From the NCBI GenBank assembly GCA_025456425.1, contig JALOKP010000021.1:1-33175 (forward strand): a DNA stretch of 33,175 bases. Reading direction: 5' to 3'. Source of the DNA: Acidobacteriota bacterium (lineage in GTDB: Bacteria; Acidobacteriota; Polarisedimenticolia; J045). Numbering within the stretch: the stretch's first letter is position 1; each line of letters begins with the position of its first letter. Of the stretch, positions 12,070-20,418 are shown piece after piece. The notes below the pieces were generated by a model. The model was not told the origin of the DNA, did no database searches, and saw only the letters and a list, made by a program, of their open reading frames with translations. Position numbers and translations under genes: made by a program.

Positions 12070-14886
12070 TCAGGGACCGGTCAGCGCGGTCCACCCGGTC
12101 ACGACGCCGAGACGCCGCGGGTCCCGCGGCTCGGGCAGCGGGCGCAGCGCGAGGAAGGTCTCCCCGTCGGGAGTGACCGCGTAGTTGAGCGGGAAATCCT
12201 CGCGCCCGCCCGGCACCAGGTCGGCCTCGAACAGCAGGCGCGGGGCGCTGACCGCCGCCGGTGCGGCGGGATCGAAAGCGACCGCGTAGAAGCCGCGCCC
12301 GTTCCGGAAGACGATCTCGCGCCCGCCGCGGCTCCAGGCCGGCTCGAGCCCGCCGTCGCGCGAGATCTGTACCCGCTCGCCCGGTCCCGGGAAGGGGCGC
12401 AGGAAGACCTCCGGCCGCCCCGACTCGCTCGAGACGTAGACCACGAACCGGCCGTCCGGAGAGAAGAACGGCGTGGTCTCGGTCGCCTCGCTCTCGAACC
12501 AGGGGCGCTCGCTCGCCTTGCCCGCGGCGTCGAACTCGAGCAGCCACAGGTCGCGCGCGCCGATCTTCGCGGCGTGCACGGGATCGATGAAGCCGCGCGA
12601 GTAGAGCAGCACGCGGCCGTCCGGGGACCATGAGCCGCTGAACTCCGGGTCCTGCTGGTTCCCCTCGGTCAGCGCCGTGATCTCGCCGCTGCCGTCCGCG
12701 GCCTTCATCCCCAGCTTCGGGTTCGTCTCGAACAGCCGCGAGAAGGCCAGGCGCCGGCCGTCGGGCGACCAGGCGGGGCCGAAGAACCGTCCCGGGTCGC
12801 GCGCCACCGGAGCCAGCACGCCGCGCCCCGGATCGAGCGCGAAGAGCTTGCACGAGAACCCCTCGCAGGCCTGCAGCGCGACGCGCTGCCCGTCGGGCGA
12901 GAGCGCCGGGTTGCTGAAAGTCCCCTGGGCCAGCAGCACCGCCTTCTCGCGGCCGGCCCGGTCCAGCGCGACCAGCGCCGAGCGGGTCATCCGCTGCGCA
13001 GGGCCGTCGACGAAGACCAGCGTGCCGCTCCCCGAGACGGCAAGCTGCGGCACGCCGACGTCCGCGGCCATCGCGATCGGCAGCCCGAGCGGCTGGGCCG
13101 CACCGTCGACCCGCAGCGCCCGGGCGTCGAAGCGCGAGGCGAAGACCTGCGTGCCGCGCGCGAAGACGATCCGGTCGCCGACGACGCGCGCGAAGGTGGC
13201 CGCCTCGAGCAGCACCGTGCGCGCACCTGAGGCGGGGTCGATCACCGCGACCTCCGACCCCTCGATGTCCTGGAAGTCGCGCCCGCGAACGATCGCCAGC
13301 AGGATCCTCCCGTCCGGCAGGAGCTGCGGCCAGAGGTGCGCGCGCTCCGCGCGCGACGCGTCGAGTTGCGTGATCTGCTCGGGGACACCGCCGGTGTCGC
13401 GCACGCGCCAGAGCGCGCCGTTGAAGGTGCGGGCGTAGACGATCGCGCCGCCGGCGCCCCAGTCCGCGCCGGCGCTGACGGGCGGGACGCGCGCGACGAA
13501 CGCGGGGGCCCCGCCCGCGGCCGGGATCTTCTTCAACTCGAAACCGGAGAAGAAGCCGATCCACTGGCCGTCGGGCGAGTAGAACGGCCCGTCGGCCCCT
13601 TCGGTCTCGGGGATCGGCTCCGCTTCGCCCGCGTCGAGCGCCCGGCGGAAGAGCTGCGGCGGCGCCCCGTCCTTCCGGCCGACGAAGACCACCGTGCGAC
13701 CGTCCGGCGAGATCGCGAGCGAGATCCGGTTGGCGAGGAAGACGCGGTCGCCGAACACCGGCTCGATTCCGGGACCGGCGTCGAGCGTGGCGCGGACCAC
13801 GGGGGCGGTGGCCGCGGCCGGGGCAGCCCCCGGCGCGCGCCACCGCGGGCCGAGGATCGCGACCGCCGCGATCGCCAGGCCGCCCATCAGCGGGAGCGCC
13901 ATCCAGCGGGGCCAGCCGGCGGGACGGCCTTCGCGGCGGGGCGTGCCGGCGGCGGCGGCCGGGGCGGCGGGCGCCGGGGCGAGCTGGGCCGCCGGGGGTT
14001 CCGCGGTCGGGCCGGCGGTCCGCAACTCCTCCAGTTCCAGCCGCAGGTCGCCCGCGTCCCGCAGCCGGCGTCGCGGGTCCTTGGCCAGGCAGCGGCGGAG
14101 CAGGGCCACGAGGCGGGATGGCGTCCCCTCAGGGAGCGCGTCCCAGTCCGGCTCACCCCGCAGCACGGCGGCCAGCGCGTCGCTGGGGGTCTCGCCCGGG
14201 AAGGCACGCTGGCCGGAGAGGCACTCGAAGAGCAGGCAGCCGAAGGAGAAGAGGTCGGTGCGTCGGTCGATCGCGAGGCCGCGGGCCTGTTCCGGGCTCA
14301 TGTAGCCGGCCGAGCCGATCACGACGCCGGTCCCGGTCGGGGCGCGGTGCGTCGAGGTCGGGGTGTGCGTCCCGTCGCCGCCGGCCGCGCGGCCGGCGGT
14401 CTCCGGCTCCAGCCCCCGCGCGATCCCCAGGTCGAGCACCTTCACCGCACCGTCGGGCCGGATCTTGACGTTCGCCGGCTTGAGGTCGCGATGGACTATG
14501 CCGGCTTCGTGGGCGGCTTCCAGCGCGGCGGCGACCTGCTCGCCGACGGCGAGCGCCTCGTCGAGCGGCAGCGCTCCCCGGGCCAGCCGGTCGGCGAGCG
14601 TCTCTCCCGGCACGAACTCCAGCACCAGGTAGACCGCCCCGTCCTGTTCGAGCAGGCCGTGGATCGCGCCGACGTTGGGGTGGTTCAGCGCGGCAAGGAG
14701 CCTCGCTTCGCGACGCTGGCGGGAGAGCAGGTCGGGGTGGGCCGCCAGCTCGGGCGCGAGCGTCTTGATCGCGACCTCGCGGTCGAGCGTCGTGTCGCGC
14801 GCCCGCCAGACCTCGCCCATCCCGCCGCGGCCGAGCGGCGCGAGGATCTCGTACGGGCCGAGCCGCTCGTGGGGCCGGAGGGGCAC
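12070..14886 (-). CDS. transmembrane serine/threonine protein kinase with C-terminal PD40/TolB-like beta-propeller
   Basis: 938-residue Hanks-type kinase. The kinase domain (12 to about 290) has the Gly-rich loop GRGGMGEVW, VAIK with Lys41, HRDLKPAN with catalytic Asp134, DLG (152-154, in place of DFG) and SAGYMSPEQARG. An Ala/Pro linker and one membrane helix (about 325-346, ALPLMGGLAIAAVAILG) follow. The remaining 590 residues are a propeller built from repeats such as ISPDGRTVVFVG, YSPDGQWIGFFSG, WSPDGRRLAFSR and FSPDGRFVVYVS, predicted outside the cytoplasm. This architecture is especially abundant in Acidobacteriota. The GTG at 14884-14886 is chosen because the kinase fold begins right after it and a TACACT -10 lies six nucleotides upstream. 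An ATG 76 codons earlier would add a basic, unconserved stretch. The propeller probably senses a ligand; the substrate is unknown. Confidence 0.92.
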   Translation of the reverse strand: MPLRPHERLGPYEILAPLGRGGMGEVWRARDTTLDREVAIKTLAPELAAHPDLLSRQRREARLLAALNHPNVGAIHGLLEQDGAVYLVLEFVPGETLADRLARGALPLDEALAVGEQVAAALEAAHEAGIVHRDLKPANVKIRPDGAVKVLDLGIARGLEPETAGRAAGGDGTHTPTSTHRAPTGTGVVIGSAGYMSPEQARGLAIDRRTDLFSFGCLLFECLSGQRAFPGETPSDALAAVLRGEPDWDALPEGTPSRLVALLRRCLAKDPRRRLRDAGDLRLELEELRTAGPTAEPPAAQLAPAPAAPAAAAGTPRREGRPAGWPRWMALPLMGGLAIAAVAILGPRWRAPGAAPAAATAPVVRATLDAGPGIEPVFGDRVFLANRISLAISPDGRTVVFVGRKDGAPPQLFRRALDAGEAEPIPETEGADGPFYSPDGQWIGFFSGFELKKIPAAGGAPAFVARVPPVSAGADWGAGGAIVYARTFNGALWRVRDTGGVPEQITQLDASRAERAHLWPQLLPDGRILLAIVRGRDFQDIEGSEVAVIDPASGARTVLLEAATFARVVGDRIVFARGTQVFASRFDARALRVDGAAQPLGLPIAMAADVGVPQLAVSGSGTLVFVDGPAQRMTRSALVALDRAGREKAVLLAQGTFSNPALSPDGQRVALQACEGFSCKLFALDPGRGVLAPVARDPGRFFGPAWSPDGRRLAFSRLFETNPKLGMKAADGSGEITALTEGNQQDPEFSGSWSPDGRVLLYSRGFIDPVHAAKIGARDLWLLEFDAAGKASERPWFESEATETTPFFSPDGRFVVYVSSESGRPEVFLRPFPGPGERVQISRDGGLEPAWSRGGREIVFRNGRGFYAVAFDPAAPAAVSAPRLLFEADLVPGGREDFPLNYAVTPDGETFLALRPLPEPRDPRRLGVVTGWTALTGP

Positions 14887-15229
14887 CCCGGAAGTGTAAT
14901 GCCGACTCTCGACACGCAGCCGGGAGGGGGGCTCCCCGACGCCAGGTCGCCCACGGAATCGGGGCCGAGCTCCGGATCGACGTCGCGCGCTCGTTCTGCC
15001 GGATCCGCGCGGTCCCGGCGAGACGCCCGGGGCCTCGCCGCGGTTCGGTGCCGCCTGGTGCCTTATTCTCCACACGAGGCGTCCCGTCGGCGTAAATTGG
15101 CGCGTGTAGGGCACTTAATGGGTATCGCCTGACGCGGGTTCGCGCCGGGGTTGGGTCTTGCGCCCTTGCGTGGCGTCGGGTCATGAACGCCTGCCGATCG
15201 GGCCGGGGTTCTTGGGAGGGCCGGTCTCC
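14887..15229. other. divergent intergenic region, kinase / acyl-AMP ligase
   Basis: This 343-bp gap between divergent starts contains no gene I can support. It holds a locally AT-richer patch at about 15061-15125 (TTATTC, GTAAATTGG, CACTTAATGGGTATC) that probably carries the promoter of the acyl-AMP ligase fusion. No -35/-10 pair with acceptable spacing could be fixed there. In-frame upstream extensions of both flanking genes run through it but show no conservation-like pattern. Confidence 0.5.
14893..14898 (-). promoter_or_regulatory. TACACT -10 element just before the kinase GTG
   Basis: On the minus strand TACACT ends six nucleotides before the GTG start. Transcription would begin at or within a nucleotide or two of the start codon, implying a leaderless mRNA. 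This fits the absence of a Shine-Dalgarno. No good -35 is visible at 16-18 nt. Confidence 0.35.
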
Positions 15230-18200
15230 ATGTCCGTGTCGTCGATCTTCTCCCCGGGGGGCCGCGCCGGTTTCCGGATGGCGACGCTCATCGACTACCT
15301 CGAGCACTGGGCCGCGATCCAGCCCGACAGGTGCCTCTACAGCTTCCTCGACCACGAGGGGAAGGAGCGCGACAACTACACCTACCTCGCGTTCCACGAG
15401 CGGACCCGGCACCTGGCCGCCTACCTCTCGCGCGAGGCCGGCCTGCAGCGCGGCGACCGCGTGCTGCTGGTCTACCCGCCGGGACTCGAGCTGCTGGTCG
15501 CCTTCTTCGCCTGCGCGCGGATCGGCGTGATCCCGGTGCCGGTCTACCCGCCGACGCCGATGAGCTTCGAGTCGGGGCTGGCCAAGCTGACCTTCGTCGC
15601 GCGCGACTGCGGGGCCAGGGCGGCGCTGACGACGCGCGGCTTCGACCGTTCCTACCAGTTGCTGCTCGCCAAGCGAAAGATCTCGTCGCTGTGGCTGAGC
15701 GGGCCGGCGCTGCCGAAGCTGGAGTGGATCACGACCGACCAGCTGCGCGGACTGGCCCCGGACGATTTCCGGAACGACCCGGGCGACGTGTTGTTCCTGC
15801 AGTACACCTCCGGCTCCACCAGCGATCCGAAGGGCGTGATCATTTCGCACGCGAACGTGATCGCCAACGGGTTTTCGGTCCTGCAGCGCGTCGAGACCAC
15901 GGTCTCCTGGCTGCCTCAGTACCACGACATGGGGCTGATCGGCTACTACTTCTACCCGCTGCTGGTCGGCGGCACCAACTACGGCTTCTCGCCGCTCAAC
16001 TTCCTCAAGCGCCCGGCGCTCTGGCTGCAGACGATCAGCAGGGTCAAGGCGACCTGGACCTCGTCGCCGAACTTCGGCTACGAGTACTGCCTGCGTGAGG
16101 ACAAGCTGCCGGAGGAGCAGCTGGCCGGCGTCGACCTCAGCTCGCTGAATGTCATGATGAACGCGGCCGAACCGGTGCGGGCCGAAACATTCCGGCGCTT
16201 TTACGAGCGCTTCGCCCCGTACGGCCTTCGCCCGGAGGCCTACGTCGTCTACTACGGCCTGGCCGAGAACACGATCGCGGTGACGCGTGACGGCAAGCAG
16301 GTCCTGACCGTGAACAAGTCGCAGTTGCAGCGGCGCCTGCTCCACGTCGAGAACGGCCTGCCGAAGAACAACAACCAGCTCGAGCTCGTGAGCTGCGGAA
16401 GGCCGGCGGACGGCGTGTCCGTGCGCGTCGTCGATCCTGAGACCAGGGACGCGCTGGGTGAGCACCAGATCGGTGAGATCTGGGTCGCCGGCGAGAGCCG
16501 GGCCCAGGGCTACTGGAACCGGCCGGAGCTCAACCGAGAGAGCTTCGAGGGCCGGGTTGCGAACGATCCGGCGGACGGCAACGCGTACCTCCGCACCGGC
16601 GACCTGGGCTTCTTCCACGAGGGCGAACTGTTCGTCTGTGGTCGCATCAAGGACATGATCATCATCCACGGGGTGAACTACTACCCCCAGGACATCGAGT
16701 CGATCGTCGAGGCGGCGTCGCCGAAGATCCGCAAGGGCGGGTCGGTCGCGTTCGACACCCAGGAGGGTGACGGCGAGGCGCTGGTCGTGGTGGCCGAGGT
16801 GCGAAGCCTGGAGGACGCGCCCGATCCCTGGGAGATCGTCCGGGCGATCCGCACCCAGTACTACATCGACCCGCGGACGATCGTCCTCGTGCCGCACGGC
16901 TCGATCTCCAAGACGACCTCCGGCAAGATCTCGCGCAGCCGGACCCGCGAGCGCTGGCTGGCTGGCGAACTGCCGGTGCTGGCGACGCACGTCACGGCGC
17001 GCAAGGTCGAGCCGGCGGGGGAGCTGACCGGCTTCCGCGACCGCTTCCAGTACATCGTCGAGCTGTACAACCTGACCGGCCGCGAGGAGTACACCTTCGC
17101 CGAGATCGGGATCGACTCGCTGACCACGGTCCAGCTGCTGGACGACATCAAGAAGCTGATGGAGGAGCATGGCGCCGGCTCGCTGGTCGATGAGGTCGAC
17201 GTCCGCCTGCTGCAGCGCCTGACGATCGCCGAGTTCTTCTCGCTGCTCGAGCAGTTCGAGAAGGCCGCCGACGAGCCGCTGCTGGCGCTGCGCTACGTGC
17301 TGCGCCGCGTGCAGAAGGAGCACGAGGACTACGAGCGCGAGTGCATGCGCTCGGACGCCGAGCTGGACCTGGCGCGGATCGAGGTCGGTCCGGACCGCCC
17401 GCCGCTGCGGAGCGTGCTGCTGACCGGTGCGACCGGCTTCTTCGGGCCGTTCCTGCTGGCCGGCCTGCTGCGCGACACGCCGTTCACCTACCACATCCTG
17501 ACCCGGGCCACCGATCCGGTGCACGGCCTCGACCGGATTCGCGCGGCCCTGCGCCGCCACCGGCTCTGGAGCCCGGCGGTCGAGGAACAGCTCGAGCGGC
17601 GCGTGAAGATCCTCTGCGGCGACCTGGCGCGGCACAACCTGGGGCTGCGGTCCGAGCAGTGGAAGGCCCTGACGCGCGAGGTCGAGGCCGTGATGCACAA
17701 CGGCGCGCTGGTCAACTACATCCTGAGCTACGACGCGCTGCGCGCTCACAACGTCGATGGCACCCGCGAGCTGCTGCGGCTGGCGGCGACCGGTGTGCCG
17801 AAGGAATTCCACCTGGTCTCCAGCACCTTCATCTTCGGCTGGACGCCCAAGGGCGTCCTGATGGAGACCGATCACAACGCCGAAATGGCCAACCTCGACT
17901 TCGGCTACTCGCAGAGCAAGTGGGTGGCCGAGCAGCTCGTCTACGCCGCTGGCCGTCAGGGCATGAAGATCCGCATCTACCGCCCCTCTCTGATCTCGGC
18001 CGCGACCAACGGCGCGGGCGGTCGCGACGACATCGCCGTGCGCCTGCTGGCCTTCATGATCAAGTACGGCGTGGCGGTCAACGCGCGCAACCAGATCAGC
18101 TTCCTGCCCGCGGACATCGCGGCCGACAACGTCGTGGCGATCTTCAACCAGCGCGAGACTCCGGCCACGACCTTCCACGTCACGGTCGACGATTACTACA

Positions 18201-18574
18201 GCATGATCGACGTCGTGAAGGTGATTGCGCGGGACTACGGCTATTCGTTCCGCTATTTCGAGGTCCCGGAGTTCGTCGGCCAGATGAACCGGCTCTGCAC
18301 CCGCGACGACGTGCTCTACCCGCTGGTCGACTTCTTCAACCGCGCGCACCCCAAGATCTCGGCGATGCAGGACAAGCGTTACAACAACGACGAGTACCGC
18401 CGGGCCCGCGCCGCCGGTGGCGGTCGTCCCGACGCGACGCTGTCCGACACCGTGGCCTACATCATGAAGTTCATGCTGGGTGAGGGGCTGATTCCGCGCG
18501 CGGTCCGGCGCGCGGAGGGCGAGCCGCCCGCCGCGCCGGCCCGCGATCAGGGGCCCTGGCGGAAGGCGACGTAG
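15230..18574 (+). CDS. fatty acyl-AMP ligase - acyl carrier - thioester reductase fusion
   Basis: One 1114-residue polypeptide with three domains. (1) An adenylation domain of the fatty-acyl-AMP-ligase type, about 15-580, with YTSGSTSDPKG (192-202), WLPQYHDMGL, NAAEPVRAETF, YYGLAENT, the ATP-binding TGDLG (Asp458) and the C-terminal lysine in SKTTSGKISR (Lys566). (2) A carrier domain, about 600-675, with the phosphopantetheine serine in GIDSL (Ser630). (3) A reductase domain from about 725 with the NAD(P)H loop TGATGFFG (732-739), SST (864-866) and YSQSK (Tyr893/Lys897). Predicted chemistry: a carboxylic, probably fatty, acid is adenylated, loaded on the carrier, and released reductively as an aldehyde or, after a second reduction, an alcohol. 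Carboxylic acid reductases have the same order but a different adenylation type. The ATG has GGGAGGG nine nucleotides upstream. Its 3' end overlaps the convergent PAP2 gene by 28 nt. Confidence 0.88.
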   Translation: MSVSSIFSPGGRAGFRMATLIDYLEHWAAIQPDRCLYSFLDHEGKERDNYTYLAFHERTRHLAAYLSREAGLQRGDRVLLVYPPGLELLVAFFACARIGVIPVPVYPPTPMSFESGLAKLTFVARDCGARAALTTRGFDRSYQLLLAKRKISSLWLSGPALPKLEWITTDQLRGLAPDDFRNDPGDVLFLQYTSGSTSDPKGVIISHANVIANGFSVLQRVETTVSWLPQYHDMGLIGYYFYPLLVGGTNYGFSPLNFLKRPALWLQTISRVKATWTSSPNFGYEYCLREDKLPEEQLAGVDLSSLNVMMNAAEPVRAETFRRFYERFAPYGLRPEAYVVYYGLAENTIAVTRDGKQVLTVNKSQLQRRLLHVENGLPKNNNQLELVSCGRPADGVSVRVVDPETRDALGEHQIGEIWVAGESRAQGYWNRPELNRESFEGRVANDPADGNAYLRTGDLGFFHEGELFVCGRIKDMIIIHGVNYYPQDIESIVEAASPKIRKGGSVAFDTQEGDGEALVVVAEVRSLEDAPDPWEIVRAIRTQYYIDPRTIVLVPHGSISKTTSGKISRSRTRERWLAGELPVLATHVTARKVEPAGELTGFRDRFQYIVELYNLTGREEYTFAEIGIDSLTTVQLLDDIKKLMEEHGAGSLVDEVDVRLLQRLTIAEFFSLLEQFEKAADEPLLALRYVLRRVQKEHEDYERECMRSDAELDLARIEVGPDRPPLRSVLLTGATGFFGPFLLAGLLRDTPFTYHILTRATDPVHGLDRIRAALRRHRLWSPAVEEQLERRVKILCGDLARHNLGLRSEQWKALTREVEAVMHNGALVNYILSYDALRAHNVDGTRELLRLAATGVPKEFHLVSSTFIFGWTPKGVLMETDHNAEMANLDFGYSQSKWVAEQLVYAAGRQGMKIRIYRPSLISAATNGAGGRDDIAVRLLAFMIKYGVAVNARNQISFLPADIAADNVVAIFNQRETPATTFHVTVDDYYSMIDVVKVIARDYGYSFRYFEVPEFVGQMNRLCTRDDVLYPLVDFFNRAHPKISAMQDKRYNNDEYRRARAAGGGRPDATLSDTVAYIMKFMLGEGLIPRAVRRAEGEPPAAPARDQGPWRKAT

Positions 18575-19296
18575 AGCCCGAGGTAGACCGCCAGCACCAG
18601 CGAGAAAAAGAGCGCCGGCCCGTGCCAGGAATAGGCCGGATCGGTGCCGGGCTCGGGCCGGTAGCTGCGCATGAACAGCGCGTAGGCCGCCCAGGCCAGA
18701 GCCACCCCGGCGATCCCGTCGACGACGAAGTGCTGCTTGACCGTGCAGATCGAGATCCCGATCAGCGCGACGCCGGCGGCCATCGCGATCCCCCAGGAGC
18801 GGCGCGCCTTCCAGGCCGAGAAGGCGGCGATCGTGGCGGTCGAGAGGTGGAGGGAGGGGAAGAGGTTGAAGGGCGGATCCAGCGCGTAGGTGACCGAGAC
18901 CGCCCAGGGTGAGAAGCGCGTGACGTCGAGCGCATCCGGGGCGACCCGCAGTCCGAGCGAGGTGACGGGGAAAACGGCGAAGATAGCCAGCGAGATCACG
19001 ATCACAACGGTGTAGGCCAGGACGGTACGCCGGAAAAGATCGCGGCAGCGCACGAAAAAGACCGGAACGAGCGTCGCCGGGAAGACCCAGAGGTAGATCC
19101 AGATCGTCACGGCCACGAACGGGATGAGCGCGTCGAGCGGCGTCGCCAGGCTGTGCGCCCGGGCCGGGTCGGTCGCGCGCCCGACCGCGAAGTACCCGAA
19201 GACGAACAGGGAGACCACGGCCAGCGTCAGGACGGCCCGCTCCAGCAGGTCCAGGGCGTGGGATCGGGTCGCGCCGGCTCGGTCCACGAATGACAT
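18547..19296 (-). CDS. PAP2-superfamily membrane protein (lipid phosphatase / phosphotransferase-like)
   Basis: 249-residue polytopic membrane protein with about six hydrophobic segments. It carries the PAP2 catalytic pattern FPSLHLST (His150) and a distant VKQHFVVDGIAG (His189, Asp193), the arrangement seen in the PAP2_3/inositolphosphorylceramide-synthase-like branch. The first phosphatase motif (KxxxxxxRP) is not clearly present, as is usual in that branch. The predicted role is dephosphorylation of, or head-group transfer onto, a membrane lipid; the substrate cannot be read from sequence. The ATG at 19294-19296 is chosen at the start of the hydrophobic protein. The gene is divergent from the SDR gene with only 31 bp between starts, and convergent, overlapping by 28 nt, with the acyl-AMP ligase fusion. 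Confidence 0.82.
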   Translation of the reverse strand: MSFVDRAGATRSHALDLLERAVLTLAVVSLFVFGYFAVGRATDPARAHSLATPLDALIPFVAVTIWIYLWVFPATLVPVFFVRCRDLFRRTVLAYTVVIVISLAIFAVFPVTSLGLRVAPDALDVTRFSPWAVSVTYALDPPFNLFPSLHLSTATIAAFSAWKARRSWGIAMAAGVALIGISICTVKQHFVVDGIAGVALAWAAYALFMRSYRPEPGTDPAYSWHGPALFFSLVLAVYLGLYVAFRQGP

Positions 19297-19319
19297 CCTA
19301 CCCCCGGAGGTCCTATCCT
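19290..19319 (+). promoter_or_regulatory. promoter for the SDR gene
   Basis: ATGACA (19290-19295), an 18-nt spacer and TATCCT (19314-19319). The -35 overlaps the start codon of the divergent PAP2 gene. The -10 ends eight nucleotides before the SDR ATG, so the mRNA would be nearly leaderless. Confidence 0.45.
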
Positions 19320-19323
19320 CCGG
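19304..19323. repeat. 7-bp inverted repeat covering the SDR -10 (candidate operator)
   Basis: CCGGAGG and CCTCCGG are separated by TCCTAT. The repeat fills most of the 31-bp divergent gap and straddles the TATCCT -10. A dimeric regulator bound here would block the SDR promoter and could affect the PAP2 gene as well. Confidence 0.35.
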
Positions 19324-19327
19324 CATC

Positions 19328-20341
19328 ATGTACGCGGATCCGGGCGCAAAGCCACTCGCGGGGAAGATCGCGCTGGTCACCGGCGCGAGCCGCGGCGTGG
19401 GGCGCGGCATCGCGCGGGGGCTGGGCGAGGCCGGAGCCACCGTCTGGGTCACCGGCCGGACCGTCCAGCGCGGCCCGGCGCCCGAGCCCGGCACCGTGGA
19501 GAGCGTCGCCGCCGAGGTCGACGCGCTGGGGGGCCGCGGGATCGCGGTCCGCTGCGACCACGGCCGCGACGACGAGATCGCCGCGCTCTTCGCCCGGATC
19601 GAGGCCGAGACGGGGCGGCTGGACGTGCTGGTCAACAACGCGCACTCCGGCGTGAACGAGATGGCGGAGGCCGTCGACCGCCGGTTCTGGGAACTCGAGC
19701 CCGAGGACTGGGACCGGATGAATGCCGTGGGCCTGCGCGGGCACTACGTCGCCTCGGTTCACGCCGCTCGGATCATGGTCCGCCAGCGCTCCGGGCTGAT
19801 CGTCAACATCTCGTCGTTCGGCTCGATCGCCTACCTGTTCGACGTGGCCTACGGCGTGGGCAAGGCGGCGCTGGACCGCCTGACCTCGGACATGGCGATC
19901 GAGTTGAAGCGCGACGGCGTGGCGGTCGTCTCGCTCTGGCCCGGGCTCGTCCGGACGGAGTTGACCGAACGGATCATCCAGGAGGCGACGCCCGGATACC
20001 GCCGGATCTACGAGGCCTACGGCGAGACGACGGCGATCACCGGCCGCGCGGCGGCGGCGCTGGCGGCGCAGCCGGACATCCTGCGCCGCACCGGGCGCGT
20101 GATGATCGCGGCGGAGGTGATGCGGCGCGCCGGGATGCGCGACGAAGCGGGCCGGAAGCCCTGCTCCCCGCGCAGCCTCACCACCTTCGCCCGCGCGCTG
20201 CTGCCCGGGCGGTCGCAGCGGCTGGCGGTGCTGGTCCCGCACGTCAACCTCCCGTTGCCGGTCGCGGGCTGGATCGTCCGGAAGTTCTCCGAGATCCTCA
20301 AGAGGAGCGGCTACCGCGTGCCGGGGCGCGCGACCGGCTAG
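19328..20341 (+). CDS. short-chain dehydrogenase/reductase, DHRS1-like
   Basis: NAD(P)-dependent Rossmann-fold oxidoreductase of 337 residues. It shows TGASRGVGRG (18-27, cofactor loop), D78 after the fourth strand region, LVNNAHSG (101-108, the usual NNAG with the Gly changed), SS at 162-163, and the catalytic Tyr175/Lys179 in AYGVGKAALDRL. The WPGLVRTELT stretch after the active site and the extra C-terminal segment of about 80 residues resemble the DHRS1 branch, whose natural substrates are poorly known. Start ATG at 19328 follows a TATCCT -10 by eight nucleotides, with no clear Shine-Dalgarno. Its position beside the acyl reductase and PAP2 genes makes a lipid carbonyl substrate plausible, but this is inference. 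Confidence 0.88.
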   Translation: MYADPGAKPLAGKIALVTGASRGVGRGIARGLGEAGATVWVTGRTVQRGPAPEPGTVESVAAEVDALGGRGIAVRCDHGRDDEIAALFARIEAETGRLDVLVNNAHSGVNEMAEAVDRRFWELEPEDWDRMNAVGLRGHYVASVHAARIMVRQRSGLIVNISSFGSIAYLFDVAYGVGKAALDRLTSDMAIELKRDGVAVVSLWPGLVRTELTERIIQEATPGYRRIYEAYGETTAITGRAAAALAAQPDILRRTGRVMIAAEVMRRAGMRDEAGRKPCSPRSLTTFARALLPGRSQRLAVLVPHVNLPLPVAGWIVRKFSEILKRSGYRVPGRATG

Positions 20342-20379
20342 CGTCGAGCGCGCAGCGCAGCGCCGCGCGGACGCCGTGG

Positions 20380-20385
20380 TATCCT
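20380..20385 (+). promoter_or_regulatory. extended -10 (TGG-TATCCT) upstream of lgt
   Basis: An extended -10 with TG one nucleotide upstream of TATCCT and no clear -35, giving a leader of about 27 nt before the lgt ATG. It is flanked by the 7-bp inverted repeat GACGCCG (20370-20376) / CGGCGTC (20398-20404). Confidence 0.4.
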
Positions 20386-20418
20386 GCCGCCTTCCTGCGG
20401 CGTCGGGCGGAGCGCGCC

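Noticed and set aside
12044-12070. AGCGCGC/GCGCGCT inverted repeat between the convergent DUF302 and kinase genes as a terminator
   Set aside because: A 7-bp stem of simple CG alternation with a 13-nt loop and no T-run, partly inside a stop codon; too weak to annotate.
14887-15114. N-terminal extension of the kinase to an ATG at 15114 (76 extra residues)
   Set aside because: The extra stretch is basic and unconserved in appearance, precedes a normal kinase start, and lies beyond the TACACT element next to the GTG at 14886.
15158-15229. Upstream in-frame start of the acyl-AMP ligase fusion at 15158
   Set aside because: The ATG at 15230 has a good GGGAGGG ribosome-binding site nine nucleotides upstream, and the extra 24 residues match no part of the family.
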